Assembly (NCBI RefSeq): GCF_022385335.1
Contig: NZ_CP092431.1
Coordinates: forward strand, 6,386,001-6,450,000
Origin: Streptomyces deccanensis
GTDB taxonomy: Bacteria > Actinomycetota > Actinomycetes > Streptomycetales > Streptomycetaceae
Length of the DNA: 64,000 nt
Reading direction: 5' to 3'
Made by a program: the position numbers and the translations under genes. The stretch's first letter is position 1, and each line of letters opens with the position of its first letter. Under the pieces are notes generated by a model. It saw only the letters and a program-made list of their open reading frames with translations. It made no database searches and had not been told where the DNA came from. Positions 42,024 to 53,118 of this stretch are shown here, one piece after another.

Positions 42024-42983
42024 TTGACCTCAGCGATCGTGCTTCCCGGCACCGGTGCCGTCCTGCGCGTGGTGCGCGGGGCCGCCGGGAGCCGTCCGGT
42101 GCGGGTGGCGCTGTTGGTGGGCGGGCTGTTCGTGCTGGGCGTTCTGTGGGGGGAGCGGGCGAGCGCCGCGGAGGGGGCACCGATGTCGCGGCCTCTCCTG
42201 ACCACCGTCACGCAACAGGTCACACAACACGTCGCAGGGCCGGCCACCGAGCGCGCGGTGCGACCGGTCTCGGAGCAGGCGACGCAGCCGGTCACCGAGG
42301 TCGCCGGGTCGGTCGTGCGGCCGGTCACCGAGAGTGTGGTGCGGCCCGTCGCCGAGAGCGTCGTGGTGCCCGTCACCGACGGTGTCGTGGTGCCGGTGGG
42401 GGACCTCGTGGAGGCGGTCACCGACGGGCTGGGCGGAGTGACGTCGCAGTTGCCGCCGGTGAGCCTGCCGTCGCTGCCGGGGGTGCCGGGGCTTCCTGAG
42501 TTGCCGGAGCTGCCCGAGCTGCCCGTGGGGAACACCTTGCCGGTGGAGTCCTTGCCCGCGCCTGCCGGTGCGGTGCCGCAGGAGCCGGGGCCGACGAAGG
42601 CCGAGAGGCCGGGCCCGGTCTCGGACGGTGCCGGTGGGCGTGACGTCGGACGGGCCTCAGGGCCGGCTTCCGTCGCATACGGGCCGAAGGTCGTTGTCGA
42701 TGGCCAGGCGGTCGTGCGGGTTCCGGCCCCGGCCGCCGATGACGTGGACGGCGACAGCGCGCCCGGCGTGCGTGTGCCCGCGCAGCAGAACCCGGACGGT
42801 CTTCCGACGGGCACCCTCGGCCGGCACTCCGCCGTAGACAACCACGGGCCGCGGCACGCCGAGCCGCACGCCGTCGCCGCTCTCCCCTCGGCGCCGATGA
42901 GCCTCATGCCCGGCGCCCCCGTGGCCGACGCCGCGGACGGGACCCGGGACCGGCACCGGGACATCCCCGAGTTCCCCGGCTAG
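42024..42983 (+). CDS. Secreted or membrane-anchored repeat protein
   Basis: 319 residues from a TTG start at 42024, preceded by GGAGG at a spacing of 10. A signal or anchor helix (VALLVGGLFVLGVLWG) ends in an ASAAEGA cleavage site. Then come repeats of about nine residues of the form VVRPVTES (about 85-130), a run of LPELPELPELP (about 155-165), and a Pro/Val/Ala-rich tail. No domain known to me. The repetitive beta-type motif suggests a surface or stalk protein. Its neighbours, the VWA gene and sucC, do not suggest a role. Confidence 0.6.
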   Translation: MTSAIVLPGTGAVLRVVRGAAGSRPVRVALLVGGLFVLGVLWGERASAAEGAPMSRPLLTTVTQQVTQHVAGPATERAVRPVSEQATQPVTEVAGSVVRPVTESVVRPVAESVVVPVTDGVVVPVGDLVEAVTDGLGGVTSQLPPVSLPSLPGVPGLPELPELPELPVGNTLPVESLPAPAGAVPQEPGPTKAERPGPVSDGAGGRDVGRASGPASVAYGPKVVVDGQAVVRVPAPAADDVDGDSAPGVRVPAQQNPDGLPTGTLGRHSAVDNHGPRHAEPHAVAALPSAPMSLMPGAPVADAADGTRDRHRDIPEFPG

Positions 42984-43332
42984 GGACGGTCTCCCACCCC
43001 CCAGACCTGTAGCTCGGGTTTGTGGCGCAGACCTGTAGCTCGGTGCGGGCCCACCACGGCCGCCGCACCGCCGGCGCCCAGCGCAGCGCGGTGTCACCGG
43101 TCGCGCTTCCCGCCCCCAGGCACCCCGACAGGTCACTCCGACAGGTCACCCCGATCCCTTTCGCGTACCGCGCCGCCCCTACGCCGTAGCGCCCGCTACG
43201 TCCGTAGGAGACGCGGTCACAGTCGACCGACCCTCCGGCGGATCCCCGGACGGCCGAAAGCCGTCGGCCCGGTCCGGGCGGATGCCGAGGGCGGTGACGG
43301 TCGGTCTCCCATGGGGAGGAGATCGCCCGTCG

Positions 43333-43400
43333 GGGCCCTTCGACGTCGGTGAAGGGCCCTCAGGGACCTCACCGGACGTACCCCCGTCCGGTGAGGTCCC
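43333..43400 (+). terminator. Two tandem hairpins
   Basis: GGGCCCTTC (43333-43341) pairs with GAAGGGCCC (43351-43359); then GGGACCTCACCGGACG (43363-43378) pairs perfectly with CGTCCGGTGAGGTCCC (43385-43400), a 16-bp stem. They isolate sucC from the upstream gene. Confidence 0.6.
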
Positions 43401-43437
43401 GCACGCGCGGCACGCCGTGCCAGTGAGCGCGACATCA

Positions 43438-43453
43438 TGTGACAGGTATCACC
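43438..43453. promoter_or_regulatory. Crp-like site upstream of sucC
   Basis: TGTGA-CAGGTA-TCACC is a near-perfect inverted repeat with a 6-bp spacer, about 190 bp before the sucC start. It is like the site before the lipoprotein gene (9602). Confidence 0.4.
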
Positions 43454-43633
43454 GCTCAGGTGTGACCCGCGATTTAGGGGGCTCCCGGAAGCAGCGATAA
43501 CCTGCGAGACGGACATGCCGCGCGCTCGGACACCGTGTGCGCCTCCCTTGTGACTCTCGGCGGACGTCACGTTGCCCTTCGCGGCACGCCCACGCATCAG
43601 ACGAACCGCGATCACTGATAGGGACGGAAGCGC

Positions 43634-44812
43634 GTGGACCTGTTCGAGTACCAGGCGAGGGACCTCTTCGCCAAGCACGGTGTACCGGTGCTGGCCGGTG
43701 AAGTCATCGACACGCCTGAGGCGGCGCGCGAGATCACCGAGCGGCTGGGCGGCAAGTCTGTCGTCAAGGCTCAGGTGAAGGTCGGTGGTCGAGGCAAGGC
43801 CGGCGGCGTCAAGCTCGCCGCCACCCCGGACGAGGCCGTCGCCCGTTCGACGGACATTCTCGGGATGGACATCAAGGGCCACACGGTCCACAAGGTGATG
43901 ATCGCCGAGACCGCTCCGGAGATCGTCGAGGAGTACTACGTCTCCTACCTCCTCGACCGCACCAACCGCACCTTCCTCTCCATCGCCTCCGTCGAGGGCG
44001 GCATGGAGATCGAGGAGGTGGCGGCCACCCGCCCCGAGGCCGTCGCCAAGACGCCGATCGACGCCAACGTGGGTGTGACCCCCGAGGTCGCCCGCGGCAT
44101 CGTCGAGGCCGCCAACTTCCCGGCCGAGGTCGCCGACAAGGTCGCCGACATCCTCGTCACCCTGTGGAAGACCTTCATCGAGGAGGACGCCCTCCTCGTC
44201 GAGGTCAACCCGCTGGCGAAGGTCGCCTCCGGCGATGTCCTCGCCCTCGACGGCAAGGTCTCCCTGGACGAGAACGCGGACTTCCGCCACCCCGACCACG
44301 AGGAGCTCGTCGACCACGCGGCCGCGAACCCCCTCGAGGCCGCCGCCAAGGAGAAGAACCTCAACTACGTCAAGCTCGACGGTGAGGTCGGCATCATCGG
44401 CAACGGCGCGGGTCTCGTCATGAGCACCCTGGACGTCGTCGCGTACGCCGGTGAGAACCACGGTGGCGTCAAGCCCGCCAACTTCCTCGACATCGGCGGT
44501 GGCGCCTCCGCCGCCGTCATGGCGAACGGCCTGGAGATCATCCTCGGCGACCCGGACGTCAAGTCCGTCTTCGTCAACGTCTTCGGTGGCATCACCGCCT
44601 GCGACGAGGTCGCCAACGGCATCGTGCAGGCGCTGCAGCTGCTGAAGGACAAGGGCGAGGAAGTCACCAAGCCCCTCGTCGTCCGCCTGGACGGCAACAA
44701 CGCCGAGCTGGGTCGCAAGATCCTCTCCGACGCCAACCACCCGCTGGTGCAGCGCGTGGACACCATGGACGGCGCGGCCGACAAGGCCGCCGAGCTCGCG
44801 GCTGCGAAGTAA
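43634..44812 (+). CDS. sucC: Succinyl-CoA synthetase (ADP-forming) subunit beta
   Basis: 392 residues. An ATP-grasp domain opens the protein ([35 protein letters not shown]), followed by the CoA-ligase domain ([20 protein letters not shown] and [30 protein letters not shown]). With sucD it makes succinyl-CoA or succinate plus ATP in the TCA cycle. GTG start at 43634 is preceded by GGACGGAAG. sucD follows after 21 nt. Confidence 0.97.
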   Translation: MDLFEYQARDLFAKHGVPVLAGEVIDTPEAAREITERLGGKSVVKAQVKVGGRGKAGGVKLAATPDEAVARSTDILGMDIKGHTVHKVMIAETAPEIVEEYYVSYLLDRTNRTFLSIASVEGGMEIEEVAATRPEAVAKTPIDANVGVTPEVARGIVEAANFPAEVADKVADILVTLWKTFIEEDALLVEVNPLAKVASGDVLALDGKVSLDENADFRHPDHEELVDHAAANPLEAAAKEKNLNYVKLDGEVGIIGNGAGLVMSTLDVVAYAGENHGGVKPANFLDIGGGASAAVMANGLEIILGDPDVKSVFVNVFGGITACDEVANGIVQALQLLKDKGEEVTKPLVVRLDGNNAELGRKILSDANHPLVQRVDTMDGAADKAAELAAAK

Positions 44813-44833
44813 GGGAAGAGGGACAGAACAGCC

Positions 44834-45718
44834 ATGGCTATCTTCCTGAACAAGGACAGCAAGGTCATCGTCCAGGGCATGACCGGTGCCACGGGCATGA
44901 AGCACACCAAGCTCATGCTGGCCGACGGCACGAACATCGTCGGTGGCGTGAACCCCCGCAAGGCGGGCACGTCCGTCGACGTCGACGGCACCGAGATCCC
45001 GGTCTTCGGCACCGTCGCCGAGGCGATCGAGAAGACGGGTGCGAACGTATCCGTCCTCTTCGTACCGCCGGCCTTCGCCAAGGCCGCCGTCGTCGAGGCC
45101 ATCGACGCCGAGATCCCGCTCGCGGTCGTCATCACCGAGGGCATCGCGGTCCACGACTCCGCCGCGTTCTACGCGTACGCCGTGTCGCAGGGCAACAAGA
45201 CCCGGATCATCGGCCCGAACTGCCCGGGTCTGATCACCCCCGGTCAGTCGAACGCCGGCATCATCCCCGGTGACATCACCAAGCCGGGCCGCATCGGTCT
45301 GGTCTCGAAGTCCGGCACGCTGACGTACCAGATGATGTACGAGCTCCGTGACATCGGCTTCTCCTCGGCCGTCGGCATCGGTGGCGACCCGGTCATCGGC
45401 ACGACGCACATCGACGCGCTCGCCGCGTTCGAGGCCGACCCCGACACCGACCTGATCGTGATGATCGGTGAGATCGGTGGCGACGCCGAGGAGCGTGCCG
45501 CCGACTTCATCAAGGCCAACGTGAAGAAGCCGGTCGTCGGTTACGTCGCCGGGTTCACCGCGCCCGAGGGCAAGACCATGGGCCACGCCGGCGCCATCGT
45601 GTCCGGCTCCTCCGGTACGGCCGCCGCCAAGAAGGAGGCCCTGGAGGCCGCCGGCGTCAAGGTCGGCAAGACGCCGACCGAGACGGCGAAGCTCGCGCGC
45701 GAGATCCTCAACGGCTGA
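44834..45718 (+). CDS. sucD: Succinyl-CoA synthetase subunit alpha
   Basis: 294 residues. CoA-binding Rossmann region ([19 protein letters not shown] and GGVNPRKAG), [11 protein letters not shown], and the phosphohistidine in [14 protein letters not shown]. Partner of SucC; the normal length. It is last in the sucCD operon and followed by a strong hairpin. Confidence 0.97.
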   Translation: MAIFLNKDSKVIVQGMTGATGMKHTKLMLADGTNIVGGVNPRKAGTSVDVDGTEIPVFGTVAEAIEKTGANVSVLFVPPAFAKAAVVEAIDAEIPLAVVITEGIAVHDSAAFYAYAVSQGNKTRIIGPNCPGLITPGQSNAGIIPGDITKPGRIGLVSKSGTLTYQMMYELRDIGFSSAVGIGGDPVIGTTHIDALAAFEADPDTDLIVMIGEIGGDAEERAADFIKANVKKPVVGYVAGFTAPEGKTMGHAGAIVSGSSGTAAAKKEALEAAGVKVGKTPTETAKLAREILNG

Positions 45719-45740
45719 TCCTCGGCCCCGCCGAGCCTTT

Positions 45741-45777
45741 GTGGGCCCGTACCCCGTTTTTCGGGGTGCGGGCCCAC
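45741..45777. terminator. Two-way terminator between sucD and the sigma-like gene
   Basis: GTGGGCCCGTACCCCG (45741-45756) pairs with CGGGGTGCGGGCCCAC (45762-45777), one T-G pair, with a TTTTT loop. It lies between two convergent genes. Confidence 0.7.
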
Positions 45778-45814
45778 TGGCGTTCTCCGGATGCGCTGAG
45801 GCGGCGTCGCCGCC

Positions 45815-46795
45815 TCAGTGGCTCTCCGGGTGCAGGCGTTCCGGCCCGGCGGCCGCCTCCGACCGCAGCTTGGCCCGGAGCTTCTGTTCGGTCTTGGAGA
45901 GGGGGCCGGGGGCCGCTCGCGGGGGGACGCCCTGGACCGGGGTGCCCGGGGGGACCGGGGGCTCGTAGTGGTCGGGGGCGGTGTGGAGGGTGAGGGCGGT
46001 GGTGGTGAGGAGGAGGGTGGTGAAGGCGATCGCGGCGTGGATCCAGCGCCGGGCGCGCAGGTCGGCCCGGGCGCGCAGGGCGGGGGGCCTGGTCGGGCCG
46101 GGGCGGACGTCGGAGGGAAGCGCGGCGAGGAGGCGGTTGAGGTCGTCGGGGGCGACCGGCTGGGGGAGGCGCGCGGTGACGGTCGCGCGGGCGTAGAGGA
46201 GGCGGCCCGCCGCGGCGGGTGTGCTGGCCTCCGTCTCGGCGGCCGTGTCGGGCAGGTCGAGGCCGACGCCGTCGTAGAGGAGCAGGGTCCGGCGGTACGG
46301 GGGCGGTAGTTCCAGGAGGGCGCTCAGCAGGGCACGGTCGGTGGGGTCGGCCGGCGGTGGTTCGCGGTGCCGGAAGGGGCGGGGGAGCAGACGGCGCCAG
46401 GGGGAGAGGGCGTAGTCGTGGGCCGCCGCCCGCACCCAGCCCGCCGGGTCGCGGTCGACCGCCACCTCCGGCCAGCGGTGCCAGGCGAGTTGGAAGGCGC
46501 GCTCCACGGCCTCACGCGCGAGCCGACGCTGCCCGGTGAGCAGATAGGTCTGCTGTACGAGGGTGGGGGCGCAGTAGGCGTAGAGCGCGTCGAAGGCCTG
46601 GGCGGGCGTCAGGCGGGGCCGGGCCGGGGCCGCCGCCGGATCGACGGTGTCGGTGTCGGGGTCGGTGCCCAGGGGTTGCTGGTACCACTCGGTCCCGCGC
46701 TGGGCGAACGGCTCGTCGGTTCCGGTTCCGCACCCGGCCCCGGGCGCGGTCACCGGATCCCCTCCCGCCGTAGGGACCTCCGTCGGACCAACCAT
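45815..46795 (-). CDS. Sigma-70-family (ECF-like) protein with a C-terminal membrane helix
   Basis: 326 residues. A sigma region 2-like segment ([26 protein letters not shown], then [12 protein letters not shown]) and a region 4-like segment ([24 protein letters not shown]) are spaced as in ECF factors of the SigE type. Unusually, a hydrophobic helix ([20 protein letters not shown], about 255-275) near the end could tether it to the membrane, with an extracellular tail. The -35-recognition helix is weak, so DNA binding is uncertain. ATG at 46795 starts just opposite DUF6350. Confidence 0.65.
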   Translation of the reverse strand: MVGPTEVPTAGGDPVTAPGAGCGTGTDEPFAQRGTEWYQQPLGTDPDTDTVDPAAAPARPRLTPAQAFDALYAYCAPTLVQQTYLLTGQRRLAREAVERAFQLAWHRWPEVAVDRDPAGWVRAAAHDYALSPWRRLLPRPFRHREPPPADPTDRALLSALLELPPPYRRTLLLYDGVGLDLPDTAAETEASTPAAAGRLLYARATVTARLPQPVAPDDLNRLLAALPSDVRPGPTRPPALRARADLRARRWIHAAIAFTTLLLTTTALTLHTAPDHYEPPVPPGTPVQGVPPRAAPGPLSKTEQKLRAKLRSEAAAGPERLHPESH

Positions 46796-46879
46796 CGCGC
46801 GAAAAAACACATAAGCACATATTGGGCGACACGTGCAGGAAACGTCTGTTACGCCGGTAAAGCGCGTGTCGTTGGGAGC

Positions 46880-49543
46880 ATGGCCGACGTGACGCACGCG
46901 ACCGACCCGAACGACCCGACCACGGGGCCGGGCCACCCCTCCGACCACGGCTGGCCGGGCTCCTTCACGGCACCTGGCGCACCCATGAGGCAGGGGACGT
47001 CGACGGCGTCCCTGTACTCGTCGGCGCCGCGGTCGCCGCTGTCGCCGCTGCTGCGGCGGGCGCGCCGCCGGTCGTCCAAGCTCGTCTCCGGGGTGCTGGG
47101 AGGCGCCCTCGCGGCGGGTCTCGGATGTGCGGTGTTCACCGCGCTCGTGACCGTGCTCTGGATCAGTTCGCCGTACCCGGACAGCGGGCCCGGTGGGGCG
47201 CTGCACGTGGCGGCGGCCCTGTGGCTGCTCTCCCACGGCGTGGAACTCGTCCGCACCGACACGCTCTCCGGCGCCCCCGCCCCGGTCGGCCTCGTCCCCC
47301 TCCTCCTGCTCGCGATGCCGGTGGTGCTGCTGCACCGTTCGGCCCGCGACCACGCGGGGGACGGCTCCGGGGTGAGCGCCCGTGCGACCTGGGCCGGGAT
47401 GGTCATCGGATACGCGACCGTCGGCGCGGTGGTCACGTTGTACGCCTCCGGGGGCGTGCTGCGGCCGTCGTGGCTGTGGGCCGCGCTCTGCGTACCCCTC
47501 CTCGCGGCGCTCGCGGCGGGCACGGGGGTGTGGGCGGCGCGCGGGCGCTCCCGGCTGCCCCTGCCCGCGCTCCTCGGGGGTGGTCCGGGGGCGAAAGCGC
47601 GGCGGCGACTGGCGGTGACCGCCGGACGGGCCGCCGGGGCGGGTGTGCTCGTGTTGACCGGTGGGGGCGCCCTGTTGGTGGCGGTGTCCCTGGTCTGGCA
47701 CGGAGCGGCGACCCGTGACTCCTTCCTCCAGCTCACCGAAGGGCTGTCCGGGCGGTTCGCCGTCCTGCTGCTGTGCGTCGCCCTCGTCCCGAACGCGGCG
47801 CTGTGGGCGGCGTCGTACGCGCTCGGCCCCGGCTTCGTGCTGAGCGCCGGGCACACCGTCGCGCCCCTGAGCGCGGCCGCCCCCGCCGCCTTCCTGCCGT
47901 CCTTCCCGCTGCTCGCCGCCGTTCCGGCGGGTGGGGGTGCGCCGGTGTACTGGGTGGTGGGGGCGGTGCCGTTCGCCGCGGGGGTGACGGTCGGGTGGTT
48001 CGTCGCGGCGCGGGCCGTCGCCGACCGTTCGGCGCCGTGGTCCGCGTGGCGTACGGCGGCCGCGGCCCTCCTCGCCGCACTGCTGACCGCCGCCGCGTTC
48101 GCGCTCCTCACCCACCTGGCCGGCGGCCCGCTGGGCGTGGCCGCGCTCACCGATTTCGGCCCCGTGTGGTGGCGGGCGGGCGGCGCGGCCGGCGCGTGGG
48201 TGGGCGCGGTCGGGGTCCCGGTGGCGCTGACGGCCCGCTGGGCCCGAGCCCACCACCACAAGCCCACGCCTCCCGCCCACCCGACGGGTGGGTCGACGGC
48301 GGTGGGAGTGCCGGGGGCGAGGGGCGTCGGCCGGTCGAGGTCGGTGGGGGTGCCTGGGGTCGAGCCCGGGCGGGGAGAGGCGCTGGGAGTGGCGGGGGCT
48401 GAGTCGGGGCGGGCCAAGGGTGTGGGGGTGGCGGGGGCTGCGGAGTCCGGGCTGGCCAAGGGAGTGGGGATGGCTGGGGCTGAGACCGGCCGGGTGAAGG
48501 GACTGGAAGTGGCGGCGGCTGAGCCCGTTCGGGAGGGGGCGGTGGAGGAGCCGGCGGGCGAGATCGGGCGGGAGAGAGTGCTGGAGGCGCCGGTGGGGAG
48601 CGGGCGGGATGAGGGGCTGGGAGCGGTTGAGGATGAGACCGGACGGAAGAGGGCGATCCAGGCCCCGGGGGAGGGGGCACCGGGGGCTGAGAGCGATGGG
48701 GAAGGGGCGGCTGGGGCGCGGGCGCCTGAACGGCGGGCCGCGAGCGCCCCTGCGACAGCCGTCGGCCGGAACACTTCCGCCGATGTCGGTCCCGACACCG
48801 TCCCGGACGCTGGCTCTGGCTGTGGCCCCGTCCCCGGCTCCGTCGCCAGTTCCGTCCACGGCGCTGGCTCTGGGGCCGTCCCTGACGCCGGACCCGGCTC
48901 TGGCTCCGCGCTCGGTTCTGGCCCCAACCCTGGCCCCACCCCCGCTTTTGGCTCTGGCTCCGGTCGACGCTTGGGCTCTGGAAACGGCCCTGGTGAGGCC
49001 GTTGCGCCGTACGACGCCCTCGACCCGTACGCCCAAAGGGCCGCCGCTCCCGCGACACCGGCCGTGTGGGACCCGGCTTCCCGCGAAGCCCGCTGGGCGG
49101 CCCTACGCGAGGCGTCGATGGCCCGAGTCGAAGACGGTCGTCCTGACCCGACCCGGACCCCGAACCCGAACCCGACCTCGAACCCGAGTCCGACCTCGAA
49201 CGCGAACCCGACCCGGACCCCGAACCCGACCGCGAGCCCCAAGTCGACCTCGAACCCGAAACCGACCCTGACCTCGAACCCCACCCCGCCCCCGGGGCGT
49301 CCGTCGGGCTCCGCCCCCCTCACCGACCTGGGCGCCGCAGCCCGCCCCGGCCTGGCGCCAGACTCCGGCCGCGGCGCACCAACTGCCGGGCCGGTACCTG
49401 GCGTCGGTCCCGTGCCCGGGATCGGGGTCGGCCCGTCGTCCGACGCGGTGGCGGACCGCAGGGCCGGCACCGGTTCTGAGGGCGGGTTCGGTGGGTCGGG
49501 CGAGGGCGGGGCAAGGGGCGGCGAGGCCGGGGAGGCGGGCTGA
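46880..49543 (+). CDS. DUF6350 integral membrane protein with repetitive tail
   Basis: 887 residues. The first 470 form about ten hydrophobic helices (for example [22 protein letters not shown] and [16 protein letters not shown]), as expected for DUF6350. From about residue 470 the sequence is low complexity: ca. 15-residue repeats of the type [13 protein letters not shown], then Gly/Ser/Pro stretches and a [13 protein letters not shown] run of 6-nt period (about 49140-49300). The membrane family has no known role. It is divergent from the sigma-like gene, 84 bp away. Confidence 0.75.
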   Translation: MADVTHATDPNDPTTGPGHPSDHGWPGSFTAPGAPMRQGTSTASLYSSAPRSPLSPLLRRARRRSSKLVSGVLGGALAAGLGCAVFTALVTVLWISSPYPDSGPGGALHVAAALWLLSHGVELVRTDTLSGAPAPVGLVPLLLLAMPVVLLHRSARDHAGDGSGVSARATWAGMVIGYATVGAVVTLYASGGVLRPSWLWAALCVPLLAALAAGTGVWAARGRSRLPLPALLGGGPGAKARRRLAVTAGRAAGAGVLVLTGGGALLVAVSLVWHGAATRDSFLQLTEGLSGRFAVLLLCVALVPNAALWAASYALGPGFVLSAGHTVAPLSAAAPAAFLPSFPLLAAVPAGGGAPVYWVVGAVPFAAGVTVGWFVAARAVADRSAPWSAWRTAAAALLAALLTAAAFALLTHLAGGPLGVAALTDFGPVWWRAGGAAGAWVGAVGVPVALTARWARAHHHKPTPPAHPTGGSTAVGVPGARGVGRSRSVGVPGVEPGRGEALGVAGAESGRAKGVGVAGAAESGLAKGVGMAGAETGRVKGLEVAAAEPVREGAVEEPAGEIGRERVLEAPVGSGRDEGLGAVEDETGRKRAIQAPGEGAPGAESDGEGAAGARAPERRAASAPATAVGRNTSADVGPDTVPDAGSGCGPVPGSVASSVHGAGSGAVPDAGPGSGSALGSGPNPGPTPAFGSGSGRRLGSGNGPGEAVAPYDALDPYAQRAAAPATPAVWDPASREARWAALREASMARVEDGRPDPTRTPNPNPTSNPSPTSNANPTRTPNPTASPKSTSNPKPTLTSNPTPPPGRPSGSAPLTDLGAAARPGLAPDSGRGAPTAGPVPGVGPVPGIGVGPSSDAVADRRAGTGSEGGFGGSGEGGARGGEAGEAG

Positions 49544-49567
49544 CCGGGACTGGCGGCGTGCTGGGAG

Positions 49568-50359
49568 TTACTGCGCGCCCAGTACCTCCCGCAGCGGGCC
49601 CTCCGGGAGGAGGTCCTTGCAGGACTTGGCCGAGACCGTGGTGAGGGAGTCGTCGACGCAGGTGTAGTAGTCGCGGTAGACGAACTGCGCCGTGAAGGTG
49701 ATCGCGACGATCGCGAGCGCGATCGAGGAGGTCACCAGGCCGCTGATGGCCGCCGTCCGCTGGGGGCGACCGCTCGGCACGGGCGCCGGGCGGGACGGAT
49801 CCGGCGTGGACGGCTTGGCACGCAGCGCGCTGACCGCCCAGTACACGGCCAGCGAACCGAGCAGCAGGGCCACGTACGGCCAGGCGAACAGCGCGAAGAA
49901 GAAGGCCCACATGCCGCAGAGCAGCGAGTACCGCGCGCGCCGCTGGGCGGGGTCCGTCGGGTCCCAGCGCAACCCGCTGCCCGGGCCGCCCTCGGGGCCC
50001 TGACCGGGACCGCCGGGCCCACCCGGTCCGCCCTGGCCACCGGGACGCTCACCGAAGTGTCCGCCGGACGAGCGGCCGGGCTGCCGGTCGCTCCACTGAC
50101 TGCCCCACGGCGAGTGACCACCACCGCGCCCCGCTCCGTCGTCGGACCCCCGGCCGTCGGGCCGGCGCGGCTGCCACGGCCGGTCGGGCGCGCCCTCGGG
50201 CGGCGGCGCGAACGGGTTGTCGTCCGAGGAGCCTGAGCCTTGGCCCCGCCCGGACTGCCCGGGCTGCTCGGGGGTGTCCTCGCTCTCGCGCGGAGGCGTG
50301 GGCGAGGAACTCCGCTCGCGCAGCAGGAGCGAAGGAAGGCGGAGGCTGCGGTCCGGCAT
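49568..50359 (-). CDS. Membrane protein with Gly-rich N-terminus
   Basis: 263 residues from ATG 50359. A disordered Gly/Pro/Arg-rich N-terminus (GGQGGPGGPGGPGQGPEGGPG near 95-115) is followed by two or three helices (LLCGMWAFFFALFAWPYVALLLGSLAVYW and ISGLVTSSIALAIVAITFTAQFV), and the C-terminus carries two Cys residues. Resembles DUF4190-type proteins only loosely. It converges with DUF6350 and is divergent from purN. Confidence 0.65.
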   Translation of the reverse strand: MPDRSLRLPSLLLRERSSSPTPPRESEDTPEQPGQSGRGQGSGSSDDNPFAPPPEGAPDRPWQPRRPDGRGSDDGAGRGGGHSPWGSQWSDRQPGRSSGGHFGERPGGQGGPGGPGGPGQGPEGGPGSGLRWDPTDPAQRRARYSLLCGMWAFFFALFAWPYVALLLGSLAVYWAVSALRAKPSTPDPSRPAPVPSGRPQRTAAISGLVTSSIALAIVAITFTAQFVYRDYYTCVDDSLTTVSAKSCKDLLPEGPLREVLGAQ

Positions 50360-50785
50360 CAGGAGTGCGTCTTCCCCTTGGTGAATACGGCGATGAGTCA
50401 GCGGTGAGGCAGTGGTGAAGTCGTGCGGTGGGCTCAGTGGTGTGTCTGCGATGTGTCTGCGGTGAACGTCGGCGGTGGACCCAGTCGTGATCTCGGCGGT
50501 GAGATCTACTGGTAGGGCATGAGCTGTCACTCCGTGAACGCCCCACACACCGACCGCGTTCCCGAGCCCACTCCTGGCAGACGCTACCTCCCGGCCACGC
50601 CCCCGTCCCACGGGGGCCGTCCGATGTGCCGGTATCGTTGCTGACGGTCGGCCGCTTCGTAGACTTCCCCGTATCGGGGGACGCGAAGCATTCGTATGAA
50701 TGCACAAGTGTGCAGGTGCACCGCACGCACCGGCGCCGTCGGCGGACCCGAACGTCTCCGCAGAACCCGTAGAAAGGGCCTCACC
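50360..50785. other. Intergenic region upstream of purN
   Basis: It holds the purN promoter (50638-50665), a small hairpin CCCCGTATCGGGG (50667-50679) and direct repeats of GTGTGTCTGCG/ATGTGTCTGCG (near 50440-50465). No riboswitch motif known to me. Confidence 0.45.
50638..50665 (+). promoter_or_regulatory. Likely purN promoter
   Basis: TTGCTG (50638-50643), 16 bp, TAGACT (50660-50665). It is about 120 bp before the purN start. Confidence 0.5.
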
Positions 50786-51415
50786 GTGGCCGCCAAGCCC
50801 GTGGCCAAGCGCCTCGTCGTGCTGGTCTCCGGATCCGGCACCAACCTCCAGGCGCTGCTGGACGCCATCGCGACGACCGGCGTCGAGGCCTACGGCGCCG
50901 AGATCGTGGCCGTCGGAGCCGACCGCGGCGGCATCGAGGGGCTGGCCCGCGCCGAGCGCGCCGGACTGCCCACCTTCGTCTGCCGCGTCAAGGACCACGG
51001 AACCCGCGAGGAGTGGGACGCCGCGCTCGCCGAGGCCGTCGCCGCGTACGAGCCCGATCTCGTCGTCTCCGCCGGGTTCATGAAGATCGTGGGGAAGGAG
51101 TTCCTGGCGCGGTTCGGCGGTCGGTTCGTCAACACGCACCCGGCCCTCCTCCCCAGTTTCCCGGGGGCCCACGGGGTGCGGGACGCGCTCGCGTACGGCG
51201 CCCGGGTCACCGGCTGCACCGTCCACTTCGTCGACGACGGCGTCGACACCGGACCGATCATCGCGCAGGGCGTGGTGGAGGTCCGGGACGAGGACGACGA
51301 GAGCGCGCTGCACGAGCGCATCAAGGAAGTCGAGCGAAGGCTGCTCGTCGATGTCGTGGGGCGGCTCGCCCGCAACGGCTATCGCATTGAGGGACGAAAG
51401 GTAGTTATCCAGTGA
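50786..51415 (+). CDS. purN: Phosphoribosylglycinamide formyltransferase (GAR transformylase)
   Basis: 209 residues, the usual length. Visible motifs: [19 protein letters not shown]; the catalytic Asn-His-Asp region [28 protein letters not shown]. Transfers formyl from 10-formyl-THF to GAR, the third step of purine synthesis. GTG start at 50786 follows AAAGGG; a frame open from 50696 precedes it. GTGA overlap with purH. Confidence 0.95.
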   Translation: MAAKPVAKRLVVLVSGSGTNLQALLDAIATTGVEAYGAEIVAVGADRGGIEGLARAERAGLPTFVCRVKDHGTREEWDAALAEAVAAYEPDLVVSAGFMKIVGKEFLARFGGRFVNTHPALLPSFPGAHGVRDALAYGARVTGCTVHFVDDGVDTGPIIAQGVVEVRDEDDESALHERIKEVERRLLVDVVGRLARNGYRIEGRKVVIQ

Positions 51416-52977
51416 CCGCCGAGAGCAACGCCAAGCGGGCCATTCGCCGTGCGCTTGTCAGCGTCTACGACAAGACCGGCCTCGAGGACCTCGCGCGCGG
51501 GCTGCACGCGGCCGGTGTCGAGCTCGTCTCCACCGGCTCCACGGCCGCGAAGATCGCCGGCGCCGGCGTCCCCGTCACCAAGGTCGAGGAGCTCACCGGC
51601 TTCCCCGAGTGCCTGGACGGCCGGGTCAAGACCCTGCACCCCAAGGTCCACGCGGGCATCCTCGCCGACCTCCGGCTGGAGGACCACCAGCGCCAGCTCG
51701 CCGAGCTGGGCGTCGAGCCCTTCGACCTCGTCGTCGTGAACCTCTACCCGTTCCGGGAGACCGTCGCCTCCGGCGCCACCCCCGACGAGTGCGTCGAGCA
51801 GATCGACATCGGCGGCCCCTCGATGGTCCGCGCGGCGGCCAAGAACCACCCGTCGGTGGCCGTCGTCACCAGCCCGGCGCGGTACGCCGATGTCCTGAAC
51901 GCCGTCCAGGACGGCGGCTTCGACCTCACTACCCGCAAGCGGCTCGCGGCCGAGGCCTTCCAGCACACGGCCGCGTACGACGTCGCCGTGGCCTCCTGGT
52001 TCGCGTCGTCCTACGCGCCCGCCGACGACTCGCAGTTCCCCGACTTCCTCGGGGCCACCTGGGAGCGCGCGCACACCCTGCGCTACGGCGAGAACCCGCA
52101 CCAGCCCGCCGCGCTGTACGTCTCGGGGACCGGCGGTCTCGCCGAGGCCGAGCAGCTGCACGGCAAGGAGATGTCGTACAACAACTACACGGACACGGAT
52201 GCCGCGCGCCGTGCCGCGTACGACCACGACGAGCCGGCCGTCGCGATCATCAAGCACGCCAACCCCTGCGGTATCGCGGTCGGTGCCGACGTCGCCGAGG
52301 CGCACCGCAAGGCGCACGCCTGTGACCCGCTGTCCGCGTTCGGCGGTGTGATCGCCGTCAACCGGCCGGTCAGCAAGGAGATGGCGGAGCAGGTCGCGGA
52401 GATCTTCACCGAGGTCATCGTCGCGCCCGACTACGAGGAGGGGGCCCTGGAGGCCCTCGCCAAGAAGAAGAACATCCGCGTGCTCAAGGCACCGGGCGCG
52501 CCCGGCGCCCCGATCGAGCTCAAGCCGGTCGACGGCGGTGCGCTGCTCCAGGTGACCGACCGGCTCCAGGCCGACGGGGACGACCCGGCGAACTGGACCC
52601 TCGCGACCGGTGACGCCCTCTCCGCCGACGAGCTGGCCGAGCTGGCGTTCGCGTGGAAGGCCTGCCGCGCGGTGAAGTCCAACGCGATCCTGCTCGCCAA
52701 GGACGGCGCGTCGGTGGGCGTGGGGATGGGCCAGGTCAACCGCGTCGACTCCTGCAAGCTGGCGGTCGAGCGGGCCGGCGCCGAGCGCGCGCGGGGCTCG
52801 TACGTCGCCTCGGACGCGTTCTTCCCGTTCCCGGACAACATCGACGTTCTGGGCGCGGCCGGCGTCAAGGCCATCGTCCAGCCGGGCGGTTCGGTCCGTG
52901 ACGAGCTGGTCGTCGAGGCCGCGCAGAAGGCCGGGATCACGATGTACTTCACGGGGACGCGGCACTTCTTCCACTGA
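51412..52977 (+). CDS. purH: AICAR transformylase/IMP cyclohydrolase
   Basis: 521 residues. The MGS-like cyclohydrolase part ([47 protein letters not shown]) and the transformylase part ([40 protein letters not shown]). It does the last two steps to IMP. The start GTG at 51412 overlaps the purN stop, so the two genes are coupled. A strong terminator follows. Confidence 0.97.
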   Translation: MTAESNAKRAIRRALVSVYDKTGLEDLARGLHAAGVELVSTGSTAAKIAGAGVPVTKVEELTGFPECLDGRVKTLHPKVHAGILADLRLEDHQRQLAELGVEPFDLVVVNLYPFRETVASGATPDECVEQIDIGGPSMVRAAAKNHPSVAVVTSPARYADVLNAVQDGGFDLTTRKRLAAEAFQHTAAYDVAVASWFASSYAPADDSQFPDFLGATWERAHTLRYGENPHQPAALYVSGTGGLAEAEQLHGKEMSYNNYTDTDAARRAAYDHDEPAVAIIKHANPCGIAVGADVAEAHRKAHACDPLSAFGGVIAVNRPVSKEMAEQVAEIFTEVIVAPDYEEGALEALAKKKNIRVLKAPGAPGAPIELKPVDGGALLQVTDRLQADGDDPANWTLATGDALSADELAELAFAWKACRAVKSNAILLAKDGASVGVGMGQVNRVDSCKLAVERAGAERARGSYVASDAFFPFPDNIDVLGAAGVKAIVQPGGSVRDELVVEAAQKAGITMYFTGTRHFFH

Positions 52978-53013
52978 GCCGCTCAACGGGGCGCTCCTGC
53001 GAGAGCGCGGTAC

Positions 53014-53048
53014 GCGGGGCCCGTCGGACGACTGCCGACGGGCCCCGC
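53014..53048 (+). terminator. Strong hairpin terminator after purH
   Basis: GCGGGGCCCGTCGG (53014-53027) pairs perfectly with CCGACGGGCCCCGC (53035-53048), followed by TTCGTC. The neighbouring 53061-53085 contains CTGCGG repeats. Confidence 0.75.
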
Positions 53049-53118
53049 TTCGTCCGCGTTCGCTGCGGCTGCGGCTGCGGCTGCGAATTGCGGTCGCGGC
53101 AGGGGACCGCTCGCTCCG

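Larger units (their letters stand above)
42984..43633. other. Intergenic region before sucC
   Basis: No gene is convincing. It holds a 16-bp direct repeat (CAGACCTGTAGCTCGG at 43002-43017 and 43028-43043), two adjacent strong hairpins (43333-43400), and a Crp-like site (43438-43453). The sucC promoter should lie in 43455-43630; TTTAGG and GATAAC (spacer 17, near 43474-43502) may be its boxes. Confidence 0.5.
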
